The translations under genes were made by a program, and so were the position numbers. DNA of 64,000 nucleotides from JBQLZO01 sp052168315 (lineage in GTDB: Bacteria > Planctomycetota > Phycisphaerae > Phycisphaerales > UBA1924), in assembly GCA_052168315.1 (NCBI GenBank), contig JBQLZO010000042.1, positions 1 to 64,000 of the forward strand, in the 5' to 3' direction. Under the pieces are notes generated by a model, which saw only the letters and a program-made list of their open reading frames with translations, searched no databases and was not told the origin of the DNA. Position 1 is the first letter of the stretch; the number at the start of each line of letters is the position of its first letter. Positions 43,420 through 53,199 of this stretch are shown here, one piece after another.

Positions 43420-45027
43420 TCACCCGCCGATGCCCAGCGGGGCGACCGAGACCTTCGGATCGCCCACCTTCCCGCGGACGCGGTACTTGACGAGGCGGTC
43501 GGTGACGGAGCCGACGATGCCGCCGATGGCTCCCAGGCCACCGGTGACTTTTTCGAGCGGGCCGGCGTTGACGGACAGATCGAGGTCACCGGCGGTGGCG
43601 ATGGTGCCCTGGCCGCGGACGGCGGCGACGGCGTTCTCGAAGTTGAAGTCCGTGAGCCGGATCTTGTCGCCCTCGAAGGCGAATTCGGCGTCGGCCTTGT
43701 CGTGGAACGACCGCTCGCCGACCACCTGGCTGAGCACATTCATGACCTCGAGGAGGTCGGTGATGACGGGGATCGAGATGAGGCGTCCCTCGCGGACGGT
43801 CAGCGTGCCATCGCCGCCGAGCGAGTTGGCCGGGGCGTCGAGGTTGACGGTGATGCGCCCGGTGCTTGTGAACTCGCCCGCGAGGTTGGGCATCTCGCCG
43901 GCTGCGGGCTGCTGGCGGAGCAGATCCTGGAGCTTGAGCCCCTCGGCCGACCAGGCCGCGCTGAAGGGCATCGCCTCGGACCCGAGGTTGAGGTTGATGT
44001 CCATGATCGCGATGCGCCCTTCGAGGGTCTCGATGGTGGCCTCGGGCGAGGTCAGGGTTGAAGAGGAGAGCTGGAAGGGCAGATCGAGCCGGTCGATCGG
44101 GTAGCGGTACTCGCCCTGAGCGATGTTGAAGTCTTCGAGGTTGAGGGTGCCCGAGAGGGTCGCCCCGATGGGGTCGGTGAGGGGGAGCATGCCGGAGGCC
44201 TTGGCGGACATGCGTCCGCGGGCGTCCAGCGATCGCAGGATCTCCTGGACTTGCGGAGGCAGCGAGGTCAGCGCCTGCTCGTCGGCGACATCGGCATCGA
44301 GTTCGAACGAATCGAGATCGAGGGTGAACGCGTCGATGTCGAGCGTGCCGTCGATGGTCATGTCGAGGACGGGGGCGCGCTCGAACTCGAGCGCGATGCC
44401 GTAGCTGCCCGGGTTCGACGGGTCCTCGCTGACGCTGGTGTCGAGGTCGATGTCTTCGAGGCGCATCGGGGCGGTGCCATCGCCCGCGTCGTATACGAGC
44501 GTGCCGTTGGAGAGCTTGAAGCTCCTGATGCGGAAGACATTGGAGAGCTTGAGCTGCTCCTCGACCGAGTCCTGCTGCTCGACAGCGCCCTCCTTGACGA
44601 ACGGGAGCAGGCCCTTGAAGCCCAGGAACTCGCCGTTGGCATCGGTTTCGGTCAGGAGTTGGAGGGTCCAGTCTTCGAGCGCGACGGACTCGATGACGAT
44701 CGGCTGGTCGACTTTCGGCACTTCCGCGAGCGTGACGATGAAGCGCCCGGCGCGGATGACCTCGGTGCCGTCGGAGGAAGTGAAGGTGACATCGGTGAGC
44801 GTGACGGTTCCCGGGGCGGTGTAGGTGAGTTTGCCGTAGTCGATGGTGGGCTCGATGTAGGTCTCGGTGAGCCGGAGGACCTGTCGCCCGGCCCAGTCGC
44901 CTGCGGCGGAGCCGGCCTGGCTGACGAGGTTCTTGACGCCTTGCGGCCCGAGTGCGAACCACGCGAGCCCCGCGCCGACGGCCAGGAGGAACACGATGAC
45001 GATGATGAGCTTGCCGAGCGCTTTCAT
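43420..45027 (-). CDS. AsmA/DUF748-like envelope protein
   Basis: A 535-aa protein with one N-terminal membrane anchor (LIIVIVFLLAVGAGLAWFAL) and a long beta-rich body. The body has repeated strand patterns such as GKLTYTAPGTVTLTDVTF, LDLDSFELDADVADE and SAAWSAEGLKLQDLL. The C-terminal third (GRLISIPVITDLLEVMNVLS, then DFNFENAVAAVRGQGTI) matches AsmA-like proteins. This superfamily includes bridge-like lipid transporters of the envelope, so it could relate to outer-membrane lipid homeostasis, like the Mla genes elsewhere in the window. That link is inference. The start at 45027 places the anchor first. Confidence 0.75.
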   Translation of the reverse strand: MKALGKLIIVIVFLLAVGAGLAWFALGPQGVKNLVSQAGSAAGDWAGRQVLRLTETYIEPTIDYGKLTYTAPGTVTLTDVTFTSSDGTEVIRAGRFIVTLAEVPKVDQPIVIESVALEDWTLQLLTETDANGEFLGFKGLLPFVKEGAVEQQDSVEEQLKLSNVFRIRSFKLSNGTLVYDAGDGTAPMRLEDIDLDTSVSEDPSNPGSYGIALEFERAPVLDMTIDGTLDIDAFTLDLDSFELDADVADEQALTSLPPQVQEILRSLDARGRMSAKASGMLPLTDPIGATLSGTLNLEDFNIAQGEYRYPIDRLDLPFQLSSSTLTSPEATIETLEGRIAIMDINLNLGSEAMPFSAAWSAEGLKLQDLLRQQPAAGEMPNLAGEFTSTGRITVNLDAPANSLGGDGTLTVREGRLISIPVITDLLEVMNVLSQVVGERSFHDKADAEFAFEGDKIRLTDFNFENAVAAVRGQGTIATAGDLDLSVNAGPLEKVTGGLGAIGGIVGSVTDRLVKYRVRGKVGDPKVSVAPLGIGG

Positions 45028-45235
45028 GGTGGAAGATGCCTTCCGGGTCTGGGACAGATCGGGCGTCGATGGGCGTGGGATGGACTGTAGCGCTGCCCGG
45101 TGCCGCGTCTGATCGAGGCTCGCGCCGCGGGACGCGGGGGGGTAGACTCGGCGGGCGGGCACGATCGTCGTGCGCGAGCGGGTACCGGCACGCGACGACC
45201 CGAGCGACCGAACGAGGCAAGGCAGGAGCGAGGCG

Positions 45236-46126
45236 ATGGGCAAAGGCCAGGCGACGGCGAGCAGGAACCAGTCCGGGGGCAAGTCCGCGAAGAAGAAGCG
45301 GTCCTCGGGATCGGCGGGCGAGAACGGGAAGGTCTCGATGGCGGTGACGGCGGACCGCCATGTGCTGTACGAGAAGGCCGTGCAGGCCGTGGACGCGGAG
45401 ATCGACTTCGTCGACGACACCTACAAGGAGTTGCGGGGCAAGCGTGCGACGCTGCTGCGCGAGGACTTCGCTGGCACGGGCAACACCTCGTGCGAGTGGG
45501 TGAAGCGTCGCCCTTCGAACCGGGCGATCGCGGTGGACCTGGACGAGCCGACGCAGCGCTGGGGCATGGAGCACCATGTGGCGAAGCTGCCGAAGTCGGC
45601 GCAGCCACGCGTGACGATGCTCAACGAGAATGTGCTGACCGTGAAGACGGAGCCGGTGGACTGCGTGCTGGCGATGAACTTCTCGTACTTCATCTTCAAG
45701 CAGCGGTCGCAGATGATCGAGTACTTCAGGGCGGTGCGGGCGGCGCTGAAGCCCGACGGGCTGTTCTTCATGGACTGCTTCGGCGGGTACGAGTCGTTCA
45801 AGGTGTGCAAGGAGACGCGCGACATCGGGAACGGCATCAAGTATGTGTGGGACCAGCACGACTACAACCCGATCACGGGCGAGATGCAGTGCTACATCGG
45901 GTTCAAGTTTCCCGATGGCTCGAAGAACATGCGCGCGTTCGAGTACAACTGGCGGATGTGGACGCTGCCGGAGATCCGCGAGATCCTCGCCGATGCGGGC
46001 TTCTCGCGTTCGACGGTGTACTGGGAGGGCGCGGATGAGGATGGCGAGGGTGATGGCGAGTTCGAGCCCGCCGAGTCGGCCGAGCAGGACCCGGCGTGGA
46101 TCTGCTATATCGTGGGCGAGCCCTGA
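45236..46126 (+). CDS. SAM-dependent methyltransferase, unassigned target
   Basis: A 296-aa class I methyltransferase-like protein. A Lys/Ser/Gly-rich N-terminal tail (1-35) precedes the domain. ATLLREDFAGTGNTSCEW is the motif I region and AIAVDLDEPTQRWG gives the acidic SAM-ribose residue. LKPDGLFFMDCFGGYES follows. The tyrosine-rich part (YNPITGEMQCYIGFKFPDGS, then FEYNWRMWTLPEIREIL) is typical of one bacterial branch. The Cys before EW is unusual. Its substrate is unknown. AGGAG 8 nt upstream of the ATG at 45236 fixes the start. Confidence 0.8.
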   Translation: MGKGQATASRNQSGGKSAKKKRSSGSAGENGKVSMAVTADRHVLYEKAVQAVDAEIDFVDDTYKELRGKRATLLREDFAGTGNTSCEWVKRRPSNRAIAVDLDEPTQRWGMEHHVAKLPKSAQPRVTMLNENVLTVKTEPVDCVLAMNFSYFIFKQRSQMIEYFRAVRAALKPDGLFFMDCFGGYESFKVCKETRDIGNGIKYVWDQHDYNPITGEMQCYIGFKFPDGSKNMRAFEYNWRMWTLPEIREILADAGFSRSTVYWEGADEDGEGDGEFEPAESAEQDPAWICYIVGEP

Positions 46127-46183
46127 GCCGGGCGGCGCGGGTTCTGCGAAGCGCCCCGCGATCCTGTGAGTCCATAAACGAGA

Positions 46184-46216
46184 CACGCCCGCGCTGTGCG
46201 CGGGCGTGCTTTCGTT
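46184..46216. terminator. Bidirectional terminator
   Basis: A perfect 11-bp stem CACGCCCGCGC / GCGCGGGCGTG with a TGT loop and CTTTCGTTC following, between the convergent methyltransferase and PEP-CTERM-type genes. GTCTCGTTT follows on the minus strand. Confidence 0.75.
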
Positions 46217-46249
46217 CGGGCATCATGGTTCGGGTTGGATCGGCCCCGA

Positions 46250-46852
46250 TCAGCGGCGACGGCGGCGGGCAGCGCTGAGCGCGCCGGCTCCCAGCAGCGC
46301 GAGAGCGCCGGGGGAGGGGATGGTGTACCGCACATCGTCGATGTTGAACTCCTGTCCGCCGACGGAGAAGGAATTGATGTCGCCCTGGAGGATCACGAAG
46401 CCGGCATCCTCGCCGGGCATGAACGGGGTGATGCTGACACTGACGCCGGCGGGGGCGGCGCCGTCGAAGCCGAGCAGCGACTGGCCATTGAGCAGGACGC
46501 CGTTGACGGTGAGGTTTACATTGCCGCCCTGGTTGGCGTACGCGAACCCGATGGTGTGCTGCGGATAGGGGAACTGGAAGTTGAGGTTGGTGTTGTTGGC
46601 GAACACGCCGATGTTCGCGCCGGCGAGGTTGGGGTTGATCGCCTCGGCGAAGCCATTGAGCGTGCTCCCGCCGCCAAAGAAAAAGAACTCCTCGAGGTCG
46701 ATCTGGACTCCTTCGGTCGTGAACGAGGTTCCGGTGTTCCAGGTCGTGCCGACGACGAGGTCCTCGAACTCGAGCGTGTCCTCGATGCCCGCCGATGCCG
46801 GCGAGACCACCACGAACGCGGCGATCGCGCCGAGCGCCATGAACTTTCTCAT
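46250..46852 (-). CDS. PEP-CTERM-type exported protein
   Basis: A 200-aa protein with a signal peptide (FMALGAIAAFVVVSPASA) and a beta-sandwich-like body (TIGFAYANQGGNVNLTVNG) that resembles other PEP-CTERM matrix proteins. The canonical tail is IPSPGALALLGAGALSAARR plus further Arg. The tail predicts processing and envelope or extracellular anchoring by an exosortase-like system, none of which is encoded here. No Cys in the body. AGAGGAG 7 nt before the ATG at 46852 fixes the start. TGCAGGTGCA lies about 170 nt upstream (47020-47029), as for the other PEP-CTERM-type gene. Confidence 0.88.
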   Translation of the reverse strand: MRKFMALGAIAAFVVVSPASAGIEDTLEFEDLVVGTTWNTGTSFTTEGVQIDLEEFFFFGGGSTLNGFAEAINPNLAGANIGVFANNTNLNFQFPYPQHTIGFAYANQGGNVNLTVNGVLLNGQSLLGFDGAAPAGVSVSITPFMPGEDAGFVILQGDINSFSVGGQEFNIDDVRYTIPSPGALALLGAGALSAARRRRR

Positions 46853-47095
46853 CTCTTGACTCCTCTGTGCTTGCTTCTGTGCCCTGTGCGTGGGCGATGT
46901 GATGTCACTCGTCCCGGGGCGTGCGCCGCCGGGCACGGGTGCATCCGCAGGATACCGGGTGATCTTGCTGATCGATCGTGCGAATTCTGTGAATCGCGCG
47001 GGCGGGCGTCGCCGGGTGATGCAGGTGCAACTTCGTTGACGAAGCCTCGGATCTGGATCGGGTGGCTCACAGAGCCGACCGCGCCCGGTGGCGGG

Positions 47096-48322
47096 CTATT
47101 GGGGGCTGACGGTCATCAGCGGGATGGCGATGGCGATGACCAGCGGGCCGAGCACGGTGAACATGCCGACGATGATGAGCGGTTCGAGGAGTGCGAGCAG
47201 GCGCGAGGAGCGCCGTTCGACATCCTCGGCCATGTCGGCCGAGAGCCCGTCGAAGGCCGAATCGAGGTCGCCGCCGCGTTCGGCCGCGATGAGCAGGCGG
47301 CGGGTCGGGAGCGGGAGGGCGGTGACATCCTCGAGCAGCCTGCGGAGCACGCCGCCTTCGACGAGCGACTGCTGGAGTTTCTCGAGCTGACCGCGGAGCA
47401 CGGGGTCGGAGATGACGCGGGTCGAGAAGGCCAGGGCTTCGGCGAGCGGGACGCCCGATCGGGTCATCGCGCCGAGCACGGCGAAGAGGCGGGTGAGTTC
47501 GATGGCCCTGAGGAGACGCGCGATCGCGCCGATGCGGCGGGCGACGCTGGCGATGGCGCCGAGGACGATGCCCTTGAGCACGATGGAGATCGCCAGGGCG
47601 CCGGCGACGATGATCAGGACGGCGAGCAGGTTCTCGTTGAGCCATCGCCCGAGCGAGAACACGACCTGCGAGTACCACGGGGGCGTGGAGCCCATCGCCT
47701 CAATCTGGTCGGCGATGCTGGGGACGAGGAAGGCGAGCAGGCCGAACAGGATCAGGATCGCGACGGTGAGGATGACGGCGGGGTAGATCATGACCGTGAT
47801 GGTCTTGCCGATCATCTGGAGCCTTCGGCGCGCGGCCTCGGCGAGGCGTCCGGCGGCCGAGCCGAGGTCGCCGGTGCGCTCGGCGGCGCGGTACACGGCG
47901 GCCGCGACGGGGTCGAACCCGCCGACCTGCTCGCACGCGTCGGCGAACGATGAGCCGGCGGAGACGAGCTCGCGCAGCCTGAGCACCTTGGGCTTCGTGC
48001 GGTTCGAGACGACGCTGGCGCCGACTTCGAGCACCTCGACGAGCGGCACGCCGCGGTCGAGCAGGGTGTGCAGTTGTTCGTTGACGGCCACCTCATCCTT
48101 GAGCGGCACACGGGCGGCCCTGTCCGGCGCGCCGGCGGAGGCACCGGAGGATGACGATGTGAACGGCACGCGCCACGCGCTGATGAGGTAGAGCTGGTCT
48201 CCGACCAGGGACTGCGCGAGGGCGGCTTCGTCCGGCGCGGCGCGCAGGCCCATCTTCTTCGCGCCGGCGTCGTTCATCGCCTGGTAGAAGTAGGTGGACT
48301 GGCTGGTGGCGGAGGTGGTCAC
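47096..48322 (-). CDS. gspF: Type II secretion system inner-membrane protein GspF
   Basis: A 408-aa GspF/PilC-type protein with two repeats of the T2SSF domain, each with GVPLVEVLE / GVPLAEALA entry helices. Three membrane segments are visible (ILTVAILILFGLLAFLVPSI, LLAVLIIVAGALAISIVL and a C-terminal one ending IPLMTVSPQ). The RTGDLGSA / ERGGDLDSA blocks between helices are the family signature. GspF anchors the GspE ATPase and drives pseudopilus assembly. The start appears to be a GTG at 48322. It follows gspE at 74 nt. Confidence 0.93.
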   Translation of the reverse strand: MTTSATSQSTYFYQAMNDAGAKKMGLRAAPDEAALAQSLVGDQLYLISAWRVPFTSSSSGASAGAPDRAARVPLKDEVAVNEQLHTLLDRGVPLVEVLEVGASVVSNRTKPKVLRLRELVSAGSSFADACEQVGGFDPVAAAVYRAAERTGDLGSAAGRLAEAARRRLQMIGKTITVMIYPAVILTVAILILFGLLAFLVPSIADQIEAMGSTPPWYSQVVFSLGRWLNENLLAVLIIVAGALAISIVLKGIVLGAIASVARRIGAIARLLRAIELTRLFAVLGAMTRSGVPLAEALAFSTRVISDPVLRGQLEKLQQSLVEGGVLRRLLEDVTALPLPTRRLLIAAERGGDLDSAFDGLSADMAEDVERRSSRLLALLEPLIIVGMFTVLGPLVIAIAIPLMTVSPQ

Positions 48323-48396
48323 GGCGGTGTGTTCGGTGGGTCACTGGCGCCCGTGGGTGCGATCGCGCGGGCGTGGGTGCGGTGGGTGGTGTGTGG

Positions 48397-50256
48397 TCAC
48401 TCGCCGCCGTACGCGAGCATGCGGCGGAGTTCATCGTTCGTGGTCAGGCCGCGGGCGACCTTCTCGAGCCCGTCCTGGAGCATGGACTTCATGCCTTCCT
48501 TCTCGGCGAGGGTTCGGATGGCGCGGGCGTCGGCGGTGGTCTGGGTGAGGTGCCGGATCTCGTCGGACATGGTCATGATCTCGTAGATCGCGACGCGCCC
48601 GGCGTACCCGGTGCCGAAGCATTTCTCGCAGCGGGACTCGTTGGCCGGACCCGCGCCGCGGCAGACCGGGCAGACGCGGCGGAGCAGGCGCTGGGCCATC
48701 ACGGCGAGCACGGATGAGGAGATGAGGAACGGCTCGATGCCGATGTCCTGCAATCGCGAGATGGCCGAGGGGGCGTCGTTGGTGTGCAGCGTGGCCAGCA
48801 CGAGGTGCCCGGTCAGCGAGGCCTGCACGGCGAGCTGGGCGGTCTCGTGGTCGCGGATCTCGCCGACGAGGATGACATCGGGATCCTGGCGGAGGAGTGA
48901 TCGGAGCCCGGCGGCGAAGGTGACGCCGCGCTTCACATTGACCTGCACCTGCGCGACGGCCTCGAGGTGGTACTCGACGGGGTCCTCGATGGTCATCACA
49001 TTGCGGGACATGCGATCGACCTGCTCGAGCGCGGCGTAGAGCGTGGTGGTCTTGCCGGAGCCGGTGGGCCCGGTGACGAGGATCATGCCGTTGGGGCGCT
49101 CGATTAGCTCTACGAGCATGGCCTGCATGTCGGGCGTCATGCCGAGCGTTTCGAGGTGGAGCTGGGTCTGGGACTGGTCGAGGAGTCGGAGGACGAGGCG
49201 TTCGCCGTAGATGGTGGGAACGCAGGAGAGGCGGATGTCGATCTTGCGCGAGCCGATGCGGACGGTGGTCTGGCCGTCCTGGGGCGAGTGGCGGTTGGCG
49301 ATGTCGAGTTCGGCCATGACCTTGAGTCGTGAGGAGATGGCCGGGGCGAGCGAGAGCGGCGGTGAGAAGGCATCGACGAGCATGCCGTCGATGCGGAAGC
49401 GGATGAGGAGCTTGGTTTCGAGTGGCTGGATGTGGATGTCGGAGGCTCTTCGCCGGAGGGCCTCGAACAGGATCATGTTGACGAGGCGGATGACGGGGGT
49501 CTGGCGGGCGAGCTGGAGGAGGTCGGTGGCGCCGGAGAGCGATGAGGCGGCCGACTCGATGGCGGACTGGTCGAGCGGGAGGTCTTCGACGATCTCGGTG
49601 ACGAGGTCCTGCTTCTGCTCGTACCCGCGGTTGATGAGATTGGCGACGGCGGCGCGGGGCGCGAGGGTGAGCTCGATGGGCATTCCGAGCATGCGTTCGA
49701 GCATGGCGAAGGCGGCCGGCTGCATGGGCTGCGCGGTGGCGACATGCATGACATGGCCATCGGAGCGGAGCCCGGCGACCTGGTGCCGGCGTGCGGCGTC
49801 GGCGGGGATGGCATCCCAGAAGCGCTCTGCCGATTCGGTGGACTTGGGCTCGGCGTCGTAGGCGAAGCCGTACCGCTTGGCCAGCGCTTCCAGCGCTGCG
49901 TGCTCGTCGGCGGCGGCTGAGGAGAGCAGCACATCCCACGGCTCCTCATCGGCGCCGGGGAGGGAGGGCAGGCGTTCGAGTTGTTCGGGCGTGACGCCGA
50001 GGGGCGCGAACATGGCGGCGACGCGGTTGATGCCGGTGCCCAGCGCGCCCGAGGCGGCGGCCGGCACGCCCGACCCCCCCGCCGCCCCCGGGATCGACGA
50101 TGGGGTGGAGGCGCCGAGCGGTGGGATGGGGCCGGATCCGTTGGCGCCCGGCGCGTGGTGGGCGCCGTTCGATGCGGGCGCGCGCCCGCCCGCGCTGCCG
50201 GCGTGGTCTGGCGCGGGGTTGGTCGGCGGCTGATCGCTCAAGCGTTGGGCTTCCAT
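48397..50256 (-). CDS. gspE: Type II secretion system ATPase GspE
   Basis: A 619-aa cytoplasmic ATPase. It has a Pro/Ala/Gly-rich N-terminal 70 residues, an N1E/MshEN-type domain (about 80-220) and the ATPase core. Walker A is GPTGSGKTTTL (about 397), followed by RQDPDVILVGEIRDHETA (Walker B) and ASLTGHLVLATLHTNDA (His box). The zinc-binding CPVCRG...CEKCFG tetra-Cys is at about 525-550. It powers pseudopilus growth for protein export through the outer membrane. Neighbours gspD and gspF confirm the subtype over PilB, though hybrid systems exist. Confidence 0.94.
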   Translation of the reverse strand: MEAQRLSDQPPTNPAPDHAGSAGGRAPASNGAHHAPGANGSGPIPPLGASTPSSIPGAAGGSGVPAAASGALGTGINRVAAMFAPLGVTPEQLERLPSLPGADEEPWDVLLSSAAADEHAALEALAKRYGFAYDAEPKSTESAERFWDAIPADAARRHQVAGLRSDGHVMHVATAQPMQPAAFAMLERMLGMPIELTLAPRAAVANLINRGYEQKQDLVTEIVEDLPLDQSAIESAASSLSGATDLLQLARQTPVIRLVNMILFEALRRRASDIHIQPLETKLLIRFRIDGMLVDAFSPPLSLAPAISSRLKVMAELDIANRHSPQDGQTTVRIGSRKIDIRLSCVPTIYGERLVLRLLDQSQTQLHLETLGMTPDMQAMLVELIERPNGMILVTGPTGSGKTTTLYAALEQVDRMSRNVMTIEDPVEYHLEAVAQVQVNVKRGVTFAAGLRSLLRQDPDVILVGEIRDHETAQLAVQASLTGHLVLATLHTNDAPSAISRLQDIGIEPFLISSSVLAVMAQRLLRRVCPVCRGAGPANESRCEKCFGTGYAGRVAIYEIMTMSDEIRHLTQTTADARAIRTLAEKEGMKSMLQDGLEKVARGLTTNDELRRMLAYGGE

Positions 50257-50307
50257 GGTCTGATGATCCGCGGGTGCTCCGCGGCGGGGGGAGATCGTCG
50301 CGGCAGG

Positions 50308-53199
50308 TCAGCGCATCGCGTCGTCGTCCATGATGTTTTCCTGCAGGAGGTTCTGCTGCATCACGCGGTTCTGCGGGAGCAATCGCCCGGTGGAGGTCCG
50401 GATGGGGATGCGGACCGATTCGAGCGGTGGCACATCGACGGTGATCTCGGCGGCCTTGCTGGGCCCTTCGGTGATCAGCCGCAGGTCGGCGAACCGCGGA
50501 TTGTCGAGGATGCGCGGCGTAATGAACACGAAGATCGTACGCATCCGCTGCTCGACGGTGCGACTCTTGAACGCGTTCCCGATGATCGGAATGTCGCCGA
50601 GGATCGGCACCTTCTGCTCGGTGTCTCGGCTGTCGGTTCTGCGGAATCCGCCGACAATGAGCGTGGCGTCGGACGGCAGGGTCACGAAGGATGTGTAGTT
50701 TTCGGTCTGGCGGGGCGGCTGCAGTCCATCCTGCGCGATGCCGGTGAAGCTCGACAGCTCGATCGAATATTCAAGATTGATGTATCCGCCGGAGGAGATC
50801 TGCGGGGTGACGGTCAGGATCGTTCCGGCCTCGGCGGTGCCGCCCTGGCTCGTGATCGTCGAATTGCCACCCTGCGAGGTGCTCGAGAACGGCTGTTCCT
50901 CGGTCGACTGCAGGTCCGCGGTCTGGTTGTCGTTCACGACGATCGATGGGTTTGAGACGATCCTGGCCGACTCGGTGGTCTGAAGGGTATTGATGACCAT
51001 CGTCAGCACATCGGAGCTGATGACGCCGGCGACGAGGCCGCTGCCCGCGACGCCGTTTGTCGTGATCTGGCGGATGCCGCCCGGAAGGCTGAACCCGCTG
51101 TCGCCGAAGAAATCGCCGATATCGCCTGACAATGCCGCGGCCCATTCGAAGCTGTCGCCGTCGGTCACCGAGACGATCTGCACATTGAGCTGCACCTGCG
51201 GCTGGCGCTGGTCGAGTTGTTCGATGAGCCGGGCGAACTGGCGCTGGGCCTCAGGCTTGGCGCGGATGATGATCTGGTTGCGGTCCGGGTCGTCGATGAT
51301 GCGGGTCTCGTCGGGGTTGACCACGAGCCCGATGCCCAGCCCATCGCCTCCGACGAGGACCTCGGCGCCCGCCGGCTGATCGGCGGCGTCCTCGCCCTGC
51401 GGCGTGGGGGGGAGCAGCTCCGCGGCGCCGCCGGCGCGCCCCTGCCCGGGGAACAGCGGCGAGGCGGCCAGCGCCTGATCGGGGTCGGTGATCAGATCGT
51501 TGAGCAGCGCCGCGACCTCGGTGGAGGTGGCGTTGTCGAGCTTGTATGTGAGGATGACCGTCTCATCCTGGACGGCGTCCTCGACGAACTGATCGACGAT
51601 CTCCCGGAAGATCTCGTGCTGCGAGTCGGTTCCGTAGTAGACGATGGTGCCGTTCTGGAGATCAACGACAGACTTGCTCCCGGAGATCTGGGCCGTGGAG
51701 TCGTCGAGCCCGGAGCCGAAGAGCCCTGTGCGTGTGCGGTTGAACGAGGATCCGCCGCGGGTGTTGGCGCCGAAGGTGCCGGTGCCGCCGGCACCGATCT
51801 GATCGGCGTAGGAGACGGGCCCGAGCCCGAGTTCGGAGGCGGCGATGGCGGCTTGCTCCGCGACCGAACCGGCCGAGTATCGGCGTGCCCGCAGGCGTGT
51901 GACCATGTCGACGGTGGAGAGGAGCGCTTCGATGAGCGCTGCCTCGCTTGGCTCGCCCCTGAACACGAGCGAGTTTCCGGCGCCGACGATGAGGCGTCCG
52001 CCGAGGTTCGAGAGCGAGCCTGCGACCGCGCCTCCGCCGGCGCCTCCCTGGCGCGTTGCCGCGCCCGCGGCGGTGGCGCCGCCGCGCGTGGTGCCGCCGG
52101 CATCGGCGGATTCGCCGCTGAGCACGAGCAGGCGATCTCGGGCGAACTCGGCCGAGACGCGTTCGAGCGGGAAGGTGAAGTACTCCTGCCCGACCTGCTT
52201 CGCGACGAACCGGTTGACCGCATCCTCGACGGAGTCGAGCACGCGGGGCGGCCCGGAGACCACCAGCACGCCGAGGTCGTCCAGCGCGGTGAGCGTGAGC
52301 GTCTGCTGCGCGTTCGTTCCGAACAGCGACTGGACAAGCGGGACGACCTGCGAGGGTCGCACCAAGGGCGTGGGGATCATGCGGCTGGTGGCCCGCTCAT
52401 CGCCGAACCCGGGCGGGATGTTGCCCGCGACATCGATCTTGTAGAACCCGAGTCGGTCCTTGAGGAGCACGAACCCGCGCTCCTCGACGAGCGCTGCGAG
52501 CAGGTCGAGCAGCGATTCCCGCGGCACCTGCACCGGCGCCATGAACTCGATGACCTGCGTCTCCAGCGATGGATCGGCAAAGATGTTGACCGACAGTGCC
52601 CGGGCGACGAAGCGCGCGAATTCCGAGAGGTTCACCGGCGCGGCGAAGTTGAGTTCGACCGGAGCGTTGGGATCGCCCTGGGCCAGTTGTCCAACGCCAT
52701 CGCCGCCGCCCTCGAGTTCGAGGTTGTTGCCCGGTCCGAGCACGCCGGGCTGCGCACCGGCCCCCGGTCGCCCGAGCGGGCGCGGCCCGAGCGGGCGGGG
52801 CTCGATGAACATGAACCCGCCCATCTCGGCCATCTCGGTCGCGGGATCGAGCCCGGACTCGAGCATGAGGTCCTGGAGGCGCTCCTCGAAGAGCCTGATC
52901 TGGTCTTCGGTCGGCACGCCGCGCTCGGCGAAGCCCTCGCGGATGCTCTGCAGGGTCTCCTTGAGGTTCTGGATCTCGATGAGGCGCTGTTCGCGGTCGC
53001 GCTGCTCAAGGGCCTCGCGGGGTGACCCGGATTGCGTGCCCGACTCCCGCCCGTTCTGGTTGCGATCGCGTGTCTGCCCGGTGGCGGTCGGCGTGGCGAT
53101 GGCGAGCCCCACGGCGGCGCTCCCGATCGCGGCCGCGGCGCCCACGCGTCGCAGGAGGGAAGCGGCGGTGTTTTTCGGAGTCCGGCGGCCCATGGTCAT
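50308..53199 (-). CDS. gspD: Type II secretion system secretin GspD
   Basis: A 963-aa outer-membrane secretin. A signal peptide (RRVGAAAAIGSAAVGLAIAT) is followed by a long coiled or disordered segment, ring-forming N-domains with repeats (about 180-650), and the C-terminal secretin domain. The latter has EAGTILTVTPQISSGGYINL, then the secretin motif VPILGDIPIIGNAFKSR (about 863). It ends with a 60-residue tail. It forms the outer-membrane gate for folded proteins. The N-domain insertion rich in Gly/Ala (about 355-380) is unusual. GGAG 8 nt upstream of the ATG at 53199 supports the start. gspE follows 51 nt downstream; no pseudopilin genes are in the window. Confidence 0.93.
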   Translation of the reverse strand: MTMGRRTPKNTAASLLRRVGAAAAIGSAAVGLAIATPTATGQTRDRNQNGRESGTQSGSPREALEQRDREQRLIEIQNLKETLQSIREGFAERGVPTEDQIRLFEERLQDLMLESGLDPATEMAEMGGFMFIEPRPLGPRPLGRPGAGAQPGVLGPGNNLELEGGGDGVGQLAQGDPNAPVELNFAAPVNLSEFARFVARALSVNIFADPSLETQVIEFMAPVQVPRESLLDLLAALVEERGFVLLKDRLGFYKIDVAGNIPPGFGDERATSRMIPTPLVRPSQVVPLVQSLFGTNAQQTLTLTALDDLGVLVVSGPPRVLDSVEDAVNRFVAKQVGQEYFTFPLERVSAEFARDRLLVLSGESADAGGTTRGGATAAGAATRQGGAGGGAVAGSLSNLGGRLIVGAGNSLVFRGEPSEAALIEALLSTVDMVTRLRARRYSAGSVAEQAAIAASELGLGPVSYADQIGAGGTGTFGANTRGGSSFNRTRTGLFGSGLDDSTAQISGSKSVVDLQNGTIVYYGTDSQHEIFREIVDQFVEDAVQDETVILTYKLDNATSTEVAALLNDLITDPDQALAASPLFPGQGRAGGAAELLPPTPQGEDAADQPAGAEVLVGGDGLGIGLVVNPDETRIIDDPDRNQIIIRAKPEAQRQFARLIEQLDQRQPQVQLNVQIVSVTDGDSFEWAAALSGDIGDFFGDSGFSLPGGIRQITTNGVAGSGLVAGVISSDVLTMVINTLQTTESARIVSNPSIVVNDNQTADLQSTEEQPFSSTSQGGNSTITSQGGTAEAGTILTVTPQISSGGYINLEYSIELSSFTGIAQDGLQPPRQTENYTSFVTLPSDATLIVGGFRRTDSRDTEQKVPILGDIPIIGNAFKSRTVEQRMRTIFVFITPRILDNPRFADLRLITEGPSKAAEITVDVPPLESVRIPIRTSTGRLLPQNRVMQQNLLQENIMDDDAMR

